A stretch of 64,000 bases of DNA from CAKSQF01 sp051868045 (lineage in GTDB: Bacteria > Bacillota > Clostridia > Oscillospirales > CAG-272), in NCBI GenBank assembly GCA_051868045.1, contig JBJDZN010000076.1, positions 71,458 to 135,457 of the forward strand, written 5' to 3'. Both the position numbers and the translations under genes were made by a program. The notes beneath the pieces were generated by a model, which worked only from the letters and a program-made list of their open reading frames with translations, was not told the DNA's origin and did not search any database. Below, in pieces: positions 24,566 through 33,085 of the stretch; positions within the stretch are counted from its first letter, which is position 1, and each line of letters begins with the position of its first letter.

Positions 24566-25868
24566 GTTTTTCCGCCTCCTTGCTGCTCGGATCGGTTTTG
24601 AGATATTCGCCTTTCAACTGCTGCATCCTGTCCCGAAGGGGCAGCCCGGCGGGGCAGACATAGGAACAGCATCCGCATCCGATGCAGCCGATACTGTTCA
24701 GCTTTTGACGGGGATCCGATCGGTATGCTTCAAAGATACGCCCGAGCGGACTGTCCGCATCTGAGTCGGTAGCCAGGATCCGCTTAGGGGACAGGTACAT
24801 GGGGCAAACCGCAAAGCAACGGTTACAGCCGATACAGGCGGTGGGGGTTCGCTTCGCCGTCTTCTCAATCAGTGTCAGCGAGCGGGTATAGGGCGTGACA
24901 AAGTCCTCTCTGTCGACCTGATGTCCGTCCATGAGTCCGTTTTCAATCAGAATGCCCGATTTGCCTGCACAGCATTGCTCAAGCAGATCGGAAATGCGGG
25001 TTCCCACCGGCGTCCACAGACAACCGGGATCGCCGATCAAGGGACCGTCTACACAGACCAAAGTATGGGTAAAAGGTTTGTTCAAGAGGAACAGATCGCT
25101 GATTGCTGCCGCCTCGATAGGGGACAGAATCAGAATCCCCGCCTCTTCAGGTGTCTTTTGATAGGATAGTTCCCGTCCGGTCAGCAGGGAATAGACCAGC
25201 CGTTCCCGATTTGCGGGATAGGCAGGCAGAATTCGCTGAATCCGTATCTTGCCGGAAAAACTGCCGATTGCCTTGTGGAGTCCCTTTTCGCCTTTTCCCC
25301 GCAGAGGCAGCAGGATTCGTCCCGTTCCCGCACCGAGAACGCTCATCAGAATTTTCAGGGCATTTACCAGCTTGTCGGGATGATGTCCGACGAGGGTGGA
25401 AGAAGCGTGCATATAGGGTTGGCAGTCAAATGCGGCGATGGCAATCTGATAGACCCGCCCCTCTGAACGGGACAGCTTGGCGGCAAGCGGTTCCCTCGAC
25501 TCATCGCAGGGGATGGCGGCATCCCTGACGGCTTGAATCAGATCGGCGGGTGACAGTTCCAGCACACCCTTTCCCTCCGGTGCGCCGAAATAACGTTGCG
25601 TTTCGACCTCACCGTCGTTGTCGGTATCGGCGGCATCTGCATGAATGGAGATCGCCGAACCGTCCGAGTGGACGGTCCCCGTGATGGGAGACAGGACGGG
25701 AAGGTCGCCGATGGCACCGATGGGATCCCCAATCCGGACCCGGGCACCGTCCGGTAAGGTGTGGGTTCCCCAGCCGATTGAAAAGGATTTTGAAAGAGAA
25801 TAGACGGGCAATGAATTTTTTGTGGCGGATATGGGCAGGATAATTCCTCCCCGGATATTGCGACGCAA
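24558..25868 (-). CDS. rnfC: RnfC-like subunit of ion-translocating electron transport complex
   Basis: A 436-residue protein with the RnfC plan: N-terminal barrel-sandwich region (IGDPIGAIGDLPVLSPITG), NADH/FMN-binding central domain, a SLBB-like region, and two 4Fe-4S clusters near the C-terminus (CIGCNRCFAVCP and CIGCGCCSYVCP). I set the start at TTG 25868, 7 bases after GGAGG. The frame remains open up to an ATG at 25958, but a promoter (-10 at 25930-25935) lies between, so that ATG would not be transcribed. Family members usually begin close to the RGGI segment, as this start gives. Confidence 0.85.
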   Translation of the reverse strand: MRRNIRGGIILPISATKNSLPVYSLSKSFSIGWGTHTLPDGARVRIGDPIGAIGDLPVLSPITGTVHSDGSAISIHADAADTDNDGEVETQRYFGAPEGKGVLELSPADLIQAVRDAAIPCDESREPLAAKLSRSEGRVYQIAIAAFDCQPYMHASSTLVGHHPDKLVNALKILMSVLGAGTGRILLPLRGKGEKGLHKAIGSFSGKIRIQRILPAYPANRERLVYSLLTGRELSYQKTPEEAGILILSPIEAAAISDLFLLNKPFTHTLVCVDGPLIGDPGCLWTPVGTRISDLLEQCCAGKSGILIENGLMDGHQVDREDFVTPYTRSLTLIEKTAKRTPTACIGCNRCFAVCPMYLSPKRILATDSDADSPLGRIFEAYRSDPRQKLNSIGCIGCGCCSYVCPAGLPLRDRMQQLKGEYLKTDPSSKEAEKHE

Positions 25869-25929
25869 AAGAATCGCCTCCAAAGTACCGTTGATTTTTT
25901 CTTCCCGAAGGGGAAAAGTTCTGTCATCT

Positions 25930-25958
25930 ATTATAGCGCAGACGGAATCGAAAATCAA
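25930..25958 (-). promoter_or_regulatory. Promoter of the rnfC-rnfD operon
   Basis: On the minus strand TTGATT (25953-25958) and TATAAT (25930-25935) are 17 bases apart. Transcription would start near 25923, 55 bases before the TTG start of rnfC. Confidence 0.85.
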
Positions 25959-26021
25959 GGACTATTCGATGAACAAATTCAAATTCGCTCAATTTTTTTT
26001 GCAAAAAATTTCAAAAAAGAC

Positions 26022-26050
26022 TTGACAAGTCAAAACGAATGTGCTATAAT
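26022..26050 (+). promoter_or_regulatory. tRNA operon promoter
   Basis: TTGACA (26022-26027) and TATAAT (26045-26050), 17 bases apart, lie 41 bases before the first tRNA. Confidence 0.93.
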
Positions 26051-26091
26051 GGTCAAGCGTCGAACGTGGAAGGCTCCATGCAGACGAATAT

Positions 26092-26168
26092 GGCGGAATA
26101 GCTCAGCTGGCTAGAGCGCTCGGTTCATACCCGAATGGTCGTTGGTTCAAGTCCGACTTCCGCTACCA
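26092..26168 (+). tRNA. tRNA-Met (anticodon CAT)
   Basis: All arms fold: acceptor 26092-26098 with 26158-26164, D stem GCTC/GAGC, anticodon loop TTCATAC (26124-26130), T arm GTTGG-TTCAAGT-CCGAC, and encoded CCA after the discriminator A. The first acceptor pair is G-T and the first anticodon-stem pair is C-A. The T arm and D loop fit an elongator rather than an initiator, which lacks a paired first base. Confidence 0.96.
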
Positions 26169-26171
26169 TAT

Positions 26172-26246
26172 GGCCCGTTGGTCAAGCGGTTAAGACACGG
26201 CCCTTTCACGGCTGTAACATGGGTTCGATTCCCGTACGGGTCACCA
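26172..26246 (+). tRNA. tRNA-Glu (anticodon TTC)
   Basis: Acceptor GGCCCGT (26172-26178) pairs with ACGGGTC (26236-26242), the anticodon loop is CTTTCAC, the T loop TTCGATT, and CCA is encoded. Only 3 bases separate it from tRNA-Met, so both are on one transcript. Confidence 0.96.
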
Positions 26247-26276
26247 ATTTATGTGCCGCCGGTGGCGAACCAGAAA

Positions 26277-26309
26277 CTTTGCCTCCCCCTTTTAATGGGG
26301 GAGGCAAAG
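26277..26309. terminator. 13-base-pair hairpin after the tRNA genes
   Basis: CTTTGCCTCCCCC (26277-26289) pairs perfectly with GGGGGAGGCAAAG (26297-26309). No T run follows on the plus strand, so termination is probable from position and stem strength only. The rest of the 278-base gap up to 26524 holds an AT-rich stretch, a weak promoter-like TACAAT and a further hairpin. Confidence 0.6.
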
Positions 26310-26472
26310 TGCATATACGGGGAATTATTTGCTCGAAAGGTGTCGGAATCCGTCATTTTATGAATATATCGTGAACATTTCGAACCTTCCGTAAATTCTC
26401 ATTTTTTTTGAAAATTGGCTGGCATTTTTCATGATTTTGTGATACAATAAGATTAACAAGCATTTATAGATA

Positions 26473-26501
26473 TGGGAATCCGCTTTATCGGTGGATTCCC
26501 A
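26473..26501 (+). other. Hairpin in the 5' untranslated region of the CotH/LTD lipoprotein gene
   Basis: TGGGAATCC (26473-26481) pairs with GGATTCCCA (26493-26501), ending 10 bases before the AGGAGG ribosome binding site. It could stabilise the message or affect translation. Confidence 0.5.
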
Positions 26502-26524
26502 CCAAAATACAGGAGGTAAAATTC

Positions 26525-29389
26525 ATGCACGCAACACCAAAACGAAGCATCGCAAGAACGGTGTCCCTTCTTGTGGCACTTTCCATGCTTTTTCTTACAT
26601 CCTCATCCCTGATCGGATGTTTCAGACCGAATCAGTATACAGAGGAGACCGGCGACTCTGATGATAAAACGTCCACCACCACTGCTGAGCCCGGTGTGAT
26701 TGCTGATGTTCCGGTTGTGATGGAGGAGAATTCCGCATTGGTGATCACCGAACTGATGGTGAACAATACCGTGGGAATTACCGATCAGAACGGGAACCGT
26801 TCCGGATGGATCGAGATATACAATCGCAGCGGCTCTGCCGTCAACCTGAAGGATTATACACTGGCACTGGGGGATTCCGATCCGGTTGCACTGCCCGACC
26901 TGACTGTTTCTGCCGATGATTTTGCCGTTCTGTTTGCCAATGGCGGAACTTCCTCTGACGGGATCAATATTAAACTCACCTCAAAGGGAGTCCTGATTCT
27001 CTATCATGGGGAACTTGCCTCCGATAAGGTCACCTATCTGAATGCCAATGCCAATTGCTCCTATCTTCCCGCAACGGGAACCGAAACCTCTCAGCCTACC
27101 CCCGGATATGCGGCGGTTAAGGAGAAGGACAGCCTGATCATCAGCGAACTGATGGCATCCAACGACCTCTATCCCGTTGGCGGACAGCTTTGCGACTGGG
27201 TCGAACTGCTTAACAACGGCGAGAATGACATCGACCTTTCGAATTACTATGCCTCCGGCAGTGCGGATAATCTTTATCGTTGTCAGCTTCCTGCCAAGGT
27301 GCTGAAGCCCGGCGAATATCTGGTGCTTGCCTGCGGTCAAGACCTGAACTTCAATCTGTCCAAGGATGGGGACAGCATCTTTATCACCCGTTCGGACGGA
27401 GTGCTGGCGACCTCTTATAGCTTTGATTCCATGGAAAAGAATACCTCCTGGACGTGGGATGCAGGCATCGTGACCATTCCTTCTCCCGGCTATGCCAATA
27501 CCGAAGAGGGCTGGCTGGCGGCGATCCATGAACGCAAGGGGCTTGTGATCAGCGAGATCATCTCCTCCAACAGCAAGATTTCCCCCAAGGACGGCGAGTA
27601 CTATGATATGGTGGAACTGTGGAACAACAGCGACACGGTCATCAATCTTTCCGATTATTTCCTGTCCGATAAGGACAGTCTGCTGCAACAGTATCAGCTT
27701 CCCGCAGGAAATCTGAATCCCGGTGAGGTTACGGTGGTCTACTGCGACGGCGAAAAGTACGCTCCCTTCAAGATCAGCTCCTCCGGTGAAAAACTGTATG
27801 TTTCCACTGCAGACGGCTTTGTGGTCGATGCCATCGAAGCTCCTGAAATCCCCGTCAACTACAGCTACGGACGCACCAGTGACGGAAAGCTGGCGTATTT
27901 CACAACGCCCAGTTTTGGCTCCCTCAACTCCGTGGGTTCTGCCGGATTGACGGCGGTTCCCGTACCCAGTGTCCTGAGCGGTCTCTATACGGGACCGGTC
28001 ACCCTGACCCTTGAGGGCGAGGGCAACCTCTATTACACGCTGGACGGTTCCAAGCCTACCAAGAATTCCACTCTCTATCAAGGCGAGACCATCACCATTG
28101 AGCAGACGGCTGCCCTTCGGGTTATCGCATACGGAACCAACAAAATCCCCTCTGCCGTGACCACCTACAACTATTTTATTGATGTGCCGAGTTATACCCT
28201 GCCCATCGTCAAGATTTCCATGTCGAACAGCGATTTCTATGACGAAAAGACGGGTATTTACCCCAATTACAACACCGATCTGGAGAAGGAAGCAGGCTTT
28301 GCCTACTATATCGACGGTGTGGAGCAGTTCTCGGTCAACTGCGGCATCAAGATTTTCGGAGCCTCCAGCCGACAGTATGCCAAGAAGAGCTATCAGCTCA
28401 AATTCCGCTCTGAATACGGTATGTCGACCCTGGAGTACAAGATTTTCGACAATCTTGACCTGTCCTCCTTCAACAATCTGGTTCTGCGTTCCGGTTCCCA
28501 GAGCATTATGAAGTACCGCACGATGATGACCGATGAACTGGTCACCTCTCTGGCGGCAACCTCCGGCAATATGCCCGGGGTTCTGGTGCAGGCGTATAAG
28601 CCGGTCAACCTGTATATCAACAGCGAATATATGGGAATCTACTTCATCCGTGAGAAGATCGACGAAGATTTCGTTGCCAATCACTGGAATGTCTCTCCTG
28701 AAAGCGTTACCATCATCAACTGGGTCAATACCGTAAAATACGGCGCATCCGATCAGGGCTGGCATGATCTCTGGACCTTCATCTATGAAGAGAAGGCAGA
28801 TCTGACCGATCCTGAAAATTACCAAAAGGTAGTCGATCAGCTGGATCTCCAGAGCCTGATGGATGTCTATATCATGCGAATCTGGGGCGGTGACCGGGAT
28901 AGCGGCAATATCCGTGCGGTGAAATCCCCCGAGTACGGCGACGGAAAGTGGTATTTCATGCTGTTCGACTGCGACCTTTGCTTCGATGTTCGCACGACGC
29001 AGGATGAGATCGAGTATATCATGACCAATTCCAATCTGAACCGTCTCCATGCGATCTTCCGTGCTCTGATGAAAAATGATGAGTTCAAGAGCCTGTTCCT
29101 GGAGCGTCTGGGCTATCATATGAACAATACCTTGACGCCCGAACTTGCTCAGGCAAGGCTTGATGCCCTGTACAATGAGATTCTGCCGGATATGCCCTAT
29201 AACGTGGAGCGTTGGAAGGCATACTATCATCCGGATATGGCAACCTGGCAGGCTCAGGTAAATGCCCTCCGTAAGGTGATCGGAACTCAGAGAATGCAGT
29301 ATTTCGTCACCGATGCAGTGAAGACCTTCGGACTGACCGCCGAGGACGTGAAACGGTATTTCGGCGATTCCTTCGTGGAATATATGTAA
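26525..29389 (+). CDS. Large lipoprotein with three lamin-tail domains, a chitobiase-type domain and a CotH kinase domain
   Basis: A 954-residue exported lipoprotein (lipobox SSLIGC, Cys 32). Residues about 71-195, 206-330 and 340-470 are three lamin-tail (LTD) domains, each opening with (L/S)xIxE(L/I) and a WIEIYN/WVELLN/MVELWN strand. Residues about 480-555 look like a chitobiase/hexosaminidase C-terminal domain (YYTLDGSKPT). Residues about 565-900 are a CotH-type domain, with GDRDSGN and MLFDCDLCFD as the probable ATP- and metal-binding residues. CotH is a spore-coat protein kinase; in secreted clostridial proteins the substrate is unknown. ATG follows ACAGGAGGTAAAATTC. It appears monocistronic. 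Confidence 0.88.
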   Translation: MHATPKRSIARTVSLLVALSMLFLTSSSLIGCFRPNQYTEETGDSDDKTSTTTAEPGVIADVPVVMEENSALVITELMVNNTVGITDQNGNRSGWIEIYNRSGSAVNLKDYTLALGDSDPVALPDLTVSADDFAVLFANGGTSSDGINIKLTSKGVLILYHGELASDKVTYLNANANCSYLPATGTETSQPTPGYAAVKEKDSLIISELMASNDLYPVGGQLCDWVELLNNGENDIDLSNYYASGSADNLYRCQLPAKVLKPGEYLVLACGQDLNFNLSKDGDSIFITRSDGVLATSYSFDSMEKNTSWTWDAGIVTIPSPGYANTEEGWLAAIHERKGLVISEIISSNSKISPKDGEYYDMVELWNNSDTVINLSDYFLSDKDSLLQQYQLPAGNLNPGEVTVVYCDGEKYAPFKISSSGEKLYVSTADGFVVDAIEAPEIPVNYSYGRTSDGKLAYFTTPSFGSLNSVGSAGLTAVPVPSVLSGLYTGPVTLTLEGEGNLYYTLDGSKPTKNSTLYQGETITIEQTAALRVIAYGTNKIPSAVTTYNYFIDVPSYTLPIVKISMSNSDFYDEKTGIYPNYNTDLEKEAGFAYYIDGVEQFSVNCGIKIFGASSRQYAKKSYQLKFRSEYGMSTLEYKIFDNLDLSSFNNLVLRSGSQSIMKYRTMMTDELVTSLAATSGNMPGVLVQAYKPVNLYINSEYMGIYFIREKIDEDFVANHWNVSPESVTIINWVNTVKYGASDQGWHDLWTFIYEEKADLTDPENYQKVVDQLDLQSLMDVYIMRIWGGDRDSGNIRAVKSPEYGDGKWYFMLFDCDLCFDVRTTQDEIEYIMTNSNLNRLHAIFRALMKNDEFKSLFLERLGYHMNNTLTPELAQARLDALYNEILPDMPYNVERWKAYYHPDMATWQAQVNALRKVIGTQRMQYFVTDAVKTFGLTAEDVKRYFGDSFVEYM

Positions 29390-29530
29390 CCGGCGTTTTC
29401 CCGGAAGTTGGGCGGTGTGACGATCCATCACACCGCCCATGAGTCTTTTTATTGACCATCATCGGATGGGATGACGGTTTGCACCCTGACGAAAATTTGT
29501 ACCCCAAAAAATGAAGGTGGAAAAGACGGT

Positions 29531-30538
29531 ATGAAAACGAAAAATCCCTTTCCCTATTCGGACAGCAATAAGCGGTATTATACGTATGACTACTTTCTTC
29601 GCCAAAAGTTCGGCAGGAAGGTCTGCAAAATCCCCCTGGACATCGGATGCACCTGCCCCAATGCCGACGGTACCAAGGGGGTCGGCGGCTGTACCTATTG
29701 CTCTCCCAGAGGAAGCGGCGATTTTGCCGGCTTACCCGATCAGTCGGTTGCCGATCAGGTAAAGCAGGGCAGAGAAGTCATGGTGCGCAAATGGGGAAGC
29801 AAAATCGGGTGTATCCCCTACTTTCAGGCGCATACCAATACCTATGGGGACCCTGCGGCATTGATCGGCAAATATGAGGAGGCCCTGTCCTGCCCTGATG
29901 TGGTGGGCATTTCCATTGCCACCCGTGCCGACTGCCTGTCCGATCCCATCGTAGAAGCACTGCACAGGCTGGCAGAAAAGACCTTTCTGACGGTGGAATT
30001 GGGACTTCAGACCGTCCACGACGAAACGGCAAAGAGAATCAACCGGTGCCATAGCTATGCGGATTTTCTCGATGGCTTCCTAAAACTCCGGGGACTGAAC
30101 GTCTGCATCCATCTGATCAACGGGCTTCCCGGAGAGTCCCATGCGGATATGCTGGAGTCCGCTAAAGAGGTGGCAAAACTGCACCCCGCTTTTCTGAAGC
30201 TCCATCTGCTTCATATTCTGGACGGAACGCCCATGGGGGAAGAGTACCGCAGAGGAGAGATCACGCCTCTTTCAAGGGAGGAATATGTTCAGATCGTCTG
30301 CGATCAGCTCGAGGTTCTGCCTCCCGATGTGGTAATCGGAAGGGTGACGGGAGACGGTGCCCCCGAACGGCTGCTTGCCCCTGACTGGAGCCGCAAAAAG
30401 TTTGTGGTCATGAATGAAATCGACAAGGAACTGCTCAGACGGGGCAGTATGCAGGGGCTGAACGCTGTGAATCAAAATTTTTCTGCACCGAATCCCGGTT
30501 TTTGTGAAAAAAATGTTGACATACCCGAGAAATCATGA
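29531..30538 (+). CDS. TIGR01212-type radical SAM protein (YhcC-like)
   Basis: A 335-residue radical SAM protein. Iron-sulfur ligands are in CTCPNADGTKG and GGCTYCSP, the long-spaced CxnCxxC pattern typical of TIGR01212/YhcC proteins. Downstream segments VELGLQTVHDETAKRINR and HLINGLPGES are also characteristic. The reaction is not established. ATG at 29531 is preceded by AAGGTGG; the frame is open further upstream but those codons lack a site. The end of the gene overlaps the promoter of cdaA. Confidence 0.88.
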   Translation: MKTKNPFPYSDSNKRYYTYDYFLRQKFGRKVCKIPLDIGCTCPNADGTKGVGGCTYCSPRGSGDFAGLPDQSVADQVKQGREVMVRKWGSKIGCIPYFQAHTNTYGDPAALIGKYEEALSCPDVVGISIATRADCLSDPIVEALHRLAEKTFLTVELGLQTVHDETAKRINRCHSYADFLDGFLKLRGLNVCIHLINGLPGESHADMLESAKEVAKLHPAFLKLHLLHILDGTPMGEEYRRGEITPLSREEYVQIVCDQLEVLPPDVVIGRVTGDGAPERLLAPDWSRKKFVVMNEIDKELLRRGSMQGLNAVNQNFSAPNPGFCEKNVDIPEKS

Positions 30539-30544
30539 TAAAAT
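30516..30544 (+). promoter_or_regulatory. Promoter of the cdaA-cdaR operon
   Basis: TTGACA (30516-30521) and TAAAAT (30539-30544), 17 bases apart, sit over the end of the radical SAM gene, 72 bases before cdaA. Confidence 0.82.
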
Positions 30545-30615
30545 AAAGGTAGCTTTTGAACTTTGGAATGAACCCGGGATCGGCGACCCAAACCCGGTGT
30601 GAAAGGAGCTTTTTC

Positions 30616-31590
30616 ATGGATACCATTCGTGAAATGTATCAAACGATCATCAAGGGATTTATGAATCTGTCCGTGATTGATGTTCTGGACATTCTGGTGA
30701 TCTCCCTGCTGTTTTACTGGTTCATCCGTTTCATCCGTGACAGACGGGCGGGGAAACTGGCGTTTGGCGTGGCGACGCTGTTTGTCGTGCAGTTTCTCGG
30801 CTCCATTCTCAATCTGAAGGCGGTCAGCTTCATTTTACAGAATCTGTTCCAGATCGGACTGACGGCACTGATTGTTATTTTCCAGCCCGAGATACGGGAT
30901 GTGCTGGAAAAGGTGGGCGGCGTACGCAACCTGATCCCTCATAATGAGACCAAAGGCACGGCACAACTGAAAAATACCATCAAGAATGTCTGCGAGGCGG
31001 CATGCGATATGTCTTCCGACCAGACCGGTGCCCTGATTGTTCTGGAGCGGACCACGGGTCTTGAGGAATATGTCTGCTCGGGAACCCTTATCAATGCAGA
31101 TGTCAGCAAACAGCTGATCAAGAATTTGTTTTTCAACAAAGCTCCCCTGCACGACGGTGCCGTCGTGATCAAGAATAACCGGATCCATTCGGCGGGCTGT
31201 AAGCTGCCCCTTGCCACCAACGTGGTGGGAAAGGATTTCGGAACGAGACACCGTGCCGCCATCGGCATGAGTGATAAGAGCGACGCCGTGGTTGTTGTCG
31301 TCAGTGAAGAGACCGGTACGATTTCCCTGGCTTTGGGCGGCGAACTGAAGCGAAACTATGACTATACCCGTTTGTATACCGAGCTTATGGATTTGATGAG
31401 CCATAAACAGATAACCGAGATTGTGACGGGCGGAAAGATGACCTGGCAGGACAGACGGGCTGCCAAGGCGGCAAAACGGGCGGAAGAGGCCATTGCCGTT
31501 GCCAACCGTGAGCAGGAGAAGGCAATGCGGGAAAAGCAGAAGCCCGAGACACCGTCATCGTCGGAATCTCCCTCTGACAGAATCCGATAA
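30616..31590 (+). CDS. cdaA: Diadenylate cyclase CdaA
   Basis: A 324-residue membrane enzyme that makes c-di-AMP from two ATP. Three N-terminal helices (about residues 15-85) precede the DAC domain, with the catalytic DGA in LHDGAVVI (about residue 178) and the RHR motif in TRHRAAIG (about 210). The C-terminal 50 residues are charged and coiled. ATG at 30616 follows AAAGGAG; the frame is open upstream to 30556 but that segment is leader RNA. It is paired with cdaR, its regulator, 52 bases downstream. The usual third gene, glmM, is absent. Confidence 0.95.
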   Translation: MDTIREMYQTIIKGFMNLSVIDVLDILVISLLFYWFIRFIRDRRAGKLAFGVATLFVVQFLGSILNLKAVSFILQNLFQIGLTALIVIFQPEIRDVLEKVGGVRNLIPHNETKGTAQLKNTIKNVCEAACDMSSDQTGALIVLERTTGLEEYVCSGTLINADVSKQLIKNLFFNKAPLHDGAVVIKNNRIHSAGCKLPLATNVVGKDFGTRHRAAIGMSDKSDAVVVVVSEETGTISLALGGELKRNYDYTRLYTELMDLMSHKQITEIVTGGKMTWQDRRAAKAAKRAEEAIAVANREQEKAMREKQKPETPSSSESPSDRIR

Positions 31591-31642
31591 GGAATTGTCA
31601 GGAGGCGGAGTGCAGGCAGATTGAAGAAAGGCTGGGGAAAAA

Positions 31643-33082
31643 GTGAATTCCAATAAGTCGGATAACAATAAGTCGGATAAATCGAATATAAAAGAATATG
31701 TTGCCAATGAGGGCAGAACAGACTATGTGGTTACCCATACCCGCCGTACCAACGTGATCGCCTATGTTCTCTCCCTGATTGCGGCAATCGTGCTGTGGAG
31801 TTATGTGACGGTCAATCAGCAGGTGGACACCTCTTCTGTGGTGTTCAACTCCCTGTCGCTGGAGTTTATCGGAGAAAGCGACCTGAAGAATCAGTACGGT
31901 CTGATCGTTCAGTCGGTCAGCGAGGAGTCGCTGTCGGTGTCCCTGACAGGTAAGAGCGATGATGTCAAGAATCTGAACAGCTCGTCCATTCGTCTGTTCG
32001 TGGATTTGTCCGAGCAGAAGATCGACTCGGCGGGAACCTATGAATTCAAGATTCACTCGGAGATTCCCGACGGCTTTGACTATGTTCTGTCTGCCGATAA
32101 GGTGCAGGTCAGTATTGATAAGCCCGAAACCAAGGTGCTGACGGTGGACAGTGAGAACATCCAGTTAAACGGACTGGTCCGTGAGACCGGATGCACCATT
32201 GTCGATCGCTCCATGAACATCACCAAGGTAACGCTGGAGGGCAATACCACCAATTTGAGCCGTGTGGCAGGCGTACAGATCCGAACCGATACCATCGGTA
32301 TGATTTCCAGCAGTCATGTCAGCGTTCCCGCCCACGTCTATCTGCTGGACGATACGGGAAAAGAACTGGACCTGCCGATTTCGATCACAACCGATGCTCC
32401 CGGTCAGGAAATTGAAGTGACGCTGACCGCCTATATGGAGAAGGAAGTGGAGCTGACGGTTGATCAGCTGAACGGGTATCTGAAAGGCGAGGATCTCATT
32501 CGGATTACTCCTGCGAAGGTACGGGTGTACGGTGAACTGGATCTGGTTAATAAGCTGGAAGGCAAGATCTCCCTGCTTCTGCCCGATGCAGAATATGTGA
32601 CGGACGGCAAGCTCAATGAAAAGAAACTGCTTGGAGATATGACCCTCAGCAATGTGGGACTGAATCTCCAGGCGGAGGCAGAGAGCCTGATCGTGACCCA
32701 GATCGACGGCTCTGAATATACCGGGGCAACGGTAACCATTCATGTCAGTGATCTTCGAACCGAAATTTTGCAGCTTTCCAACTTTGAACTGGGCGGTGCC
32801 GATGGCTTTGCCGTTGCCGATCCCTTCCTTTCTGTCAGCTTCCGTGCCATCGGAAGCGGTGACGAGATGGATATGCTGATTGCCGAGCAGTCGAATATCG
32901 TCCTTCATGTCAGCACTTCCACCTATAATCCCGAAACGGGAAAAGCATCGGTTGTGATATTGATTCCCGATCAGTACCGTAGTTATGTCTACGAAGTCGG
33001 CAGTTATGAAGTTCAGCTGATTCCCGTAGCACCGACAGAATCCGGTGATGTCGGATCAGAATCTGATGCGGCAGAGGGATAA
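31643..33082 (+). CDS. cdaR: YbbR-domain regulator of diadenylate cyclase, CdaR-like
   Basis: A 479-residue protein with a cytoplasmic N-terminal tail of about 40 residues, one transmembrane helix (about 42-62, VIAYVLSLIAAIVLWSY) and several extracytoplasmic YbbR repeats (segments such as LTGKSDDVKNLN and VEVTLTAYMEKEVELTV). CdaR binds and modulates CdaA at the membrane. The start is GTG at 31643 after GGCTGGGGA. Length and gene order match the family. Confidence 0.88.
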   Translation: MNSNKSDNNKSDKSNIKEYVANEGRTDYVVTHTRRTNVIAYVLSLIAAIVLWSYVTVNQQVDTSSVVFNSLSLEFIGESDLKNQYGLIVQSVSEESLSVSLTGKSDDVKNLNSSSIRLFVDLSEQKIDSAGTYEFKIHSEIPDGFDYVLSADKVQVSIDKPETKVLTVDSENIQLNGLVRETGCTIVDRSMNITKVTLEGNTTNLSRVAGVQIRTDTIGMISSSHVSVPAHVYLLDDTGKELDLPISITTDAPGQEIEVTLTAYMEKEVELTVDQLNGYLKGEDLIRITPAKVRVYGELDLVNKLEGKISLLLPDAEYVTDGKLNEKKLLGDMTLSNVGLNLQAEAESLIVTQIDGSEYTGATVTIHVSDLRTEILQLSNFELGGADGFAVADPFLSVSFRAIGSGDEMDMLIAEQSNIVLHVSTSTYNPETGKASVVILIPDQYRSYVYEVGSYEVQLIPVAPTESGDVGSESDAAEG

Positions 33083-33085
33083 GAC

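Noticed and set aside
25869..25958. N-terminal extension of RnfC to the ATG at 25958
   Set aside because: A promoter (-10 at 25930-25935) lies downstream of that ATG, and the TTG at 25868 has a proper ribosome binding site.
26135..26374. Open frames across the tRNA genes
   Set aside because: They overlap two complete tRNA genes.
26981..29440. Long open frame on the minus strand opposite the CotH/LTD gene (819 codons)
   Set aside because: Lies entirely antisense to a gene with clear domains, has no recognisable motif, and similar mirror frames occur opposite most long genes here.
30571..30600. GC-rich hairpin before cdaA that recalls part of a c-di-AMP (ydaO) riboswitch
   Set aside because: Only a short CCGGG/CCCGG stem and a GACCCAA stretch fit; the leader is far too short for a ydaO aptamer.
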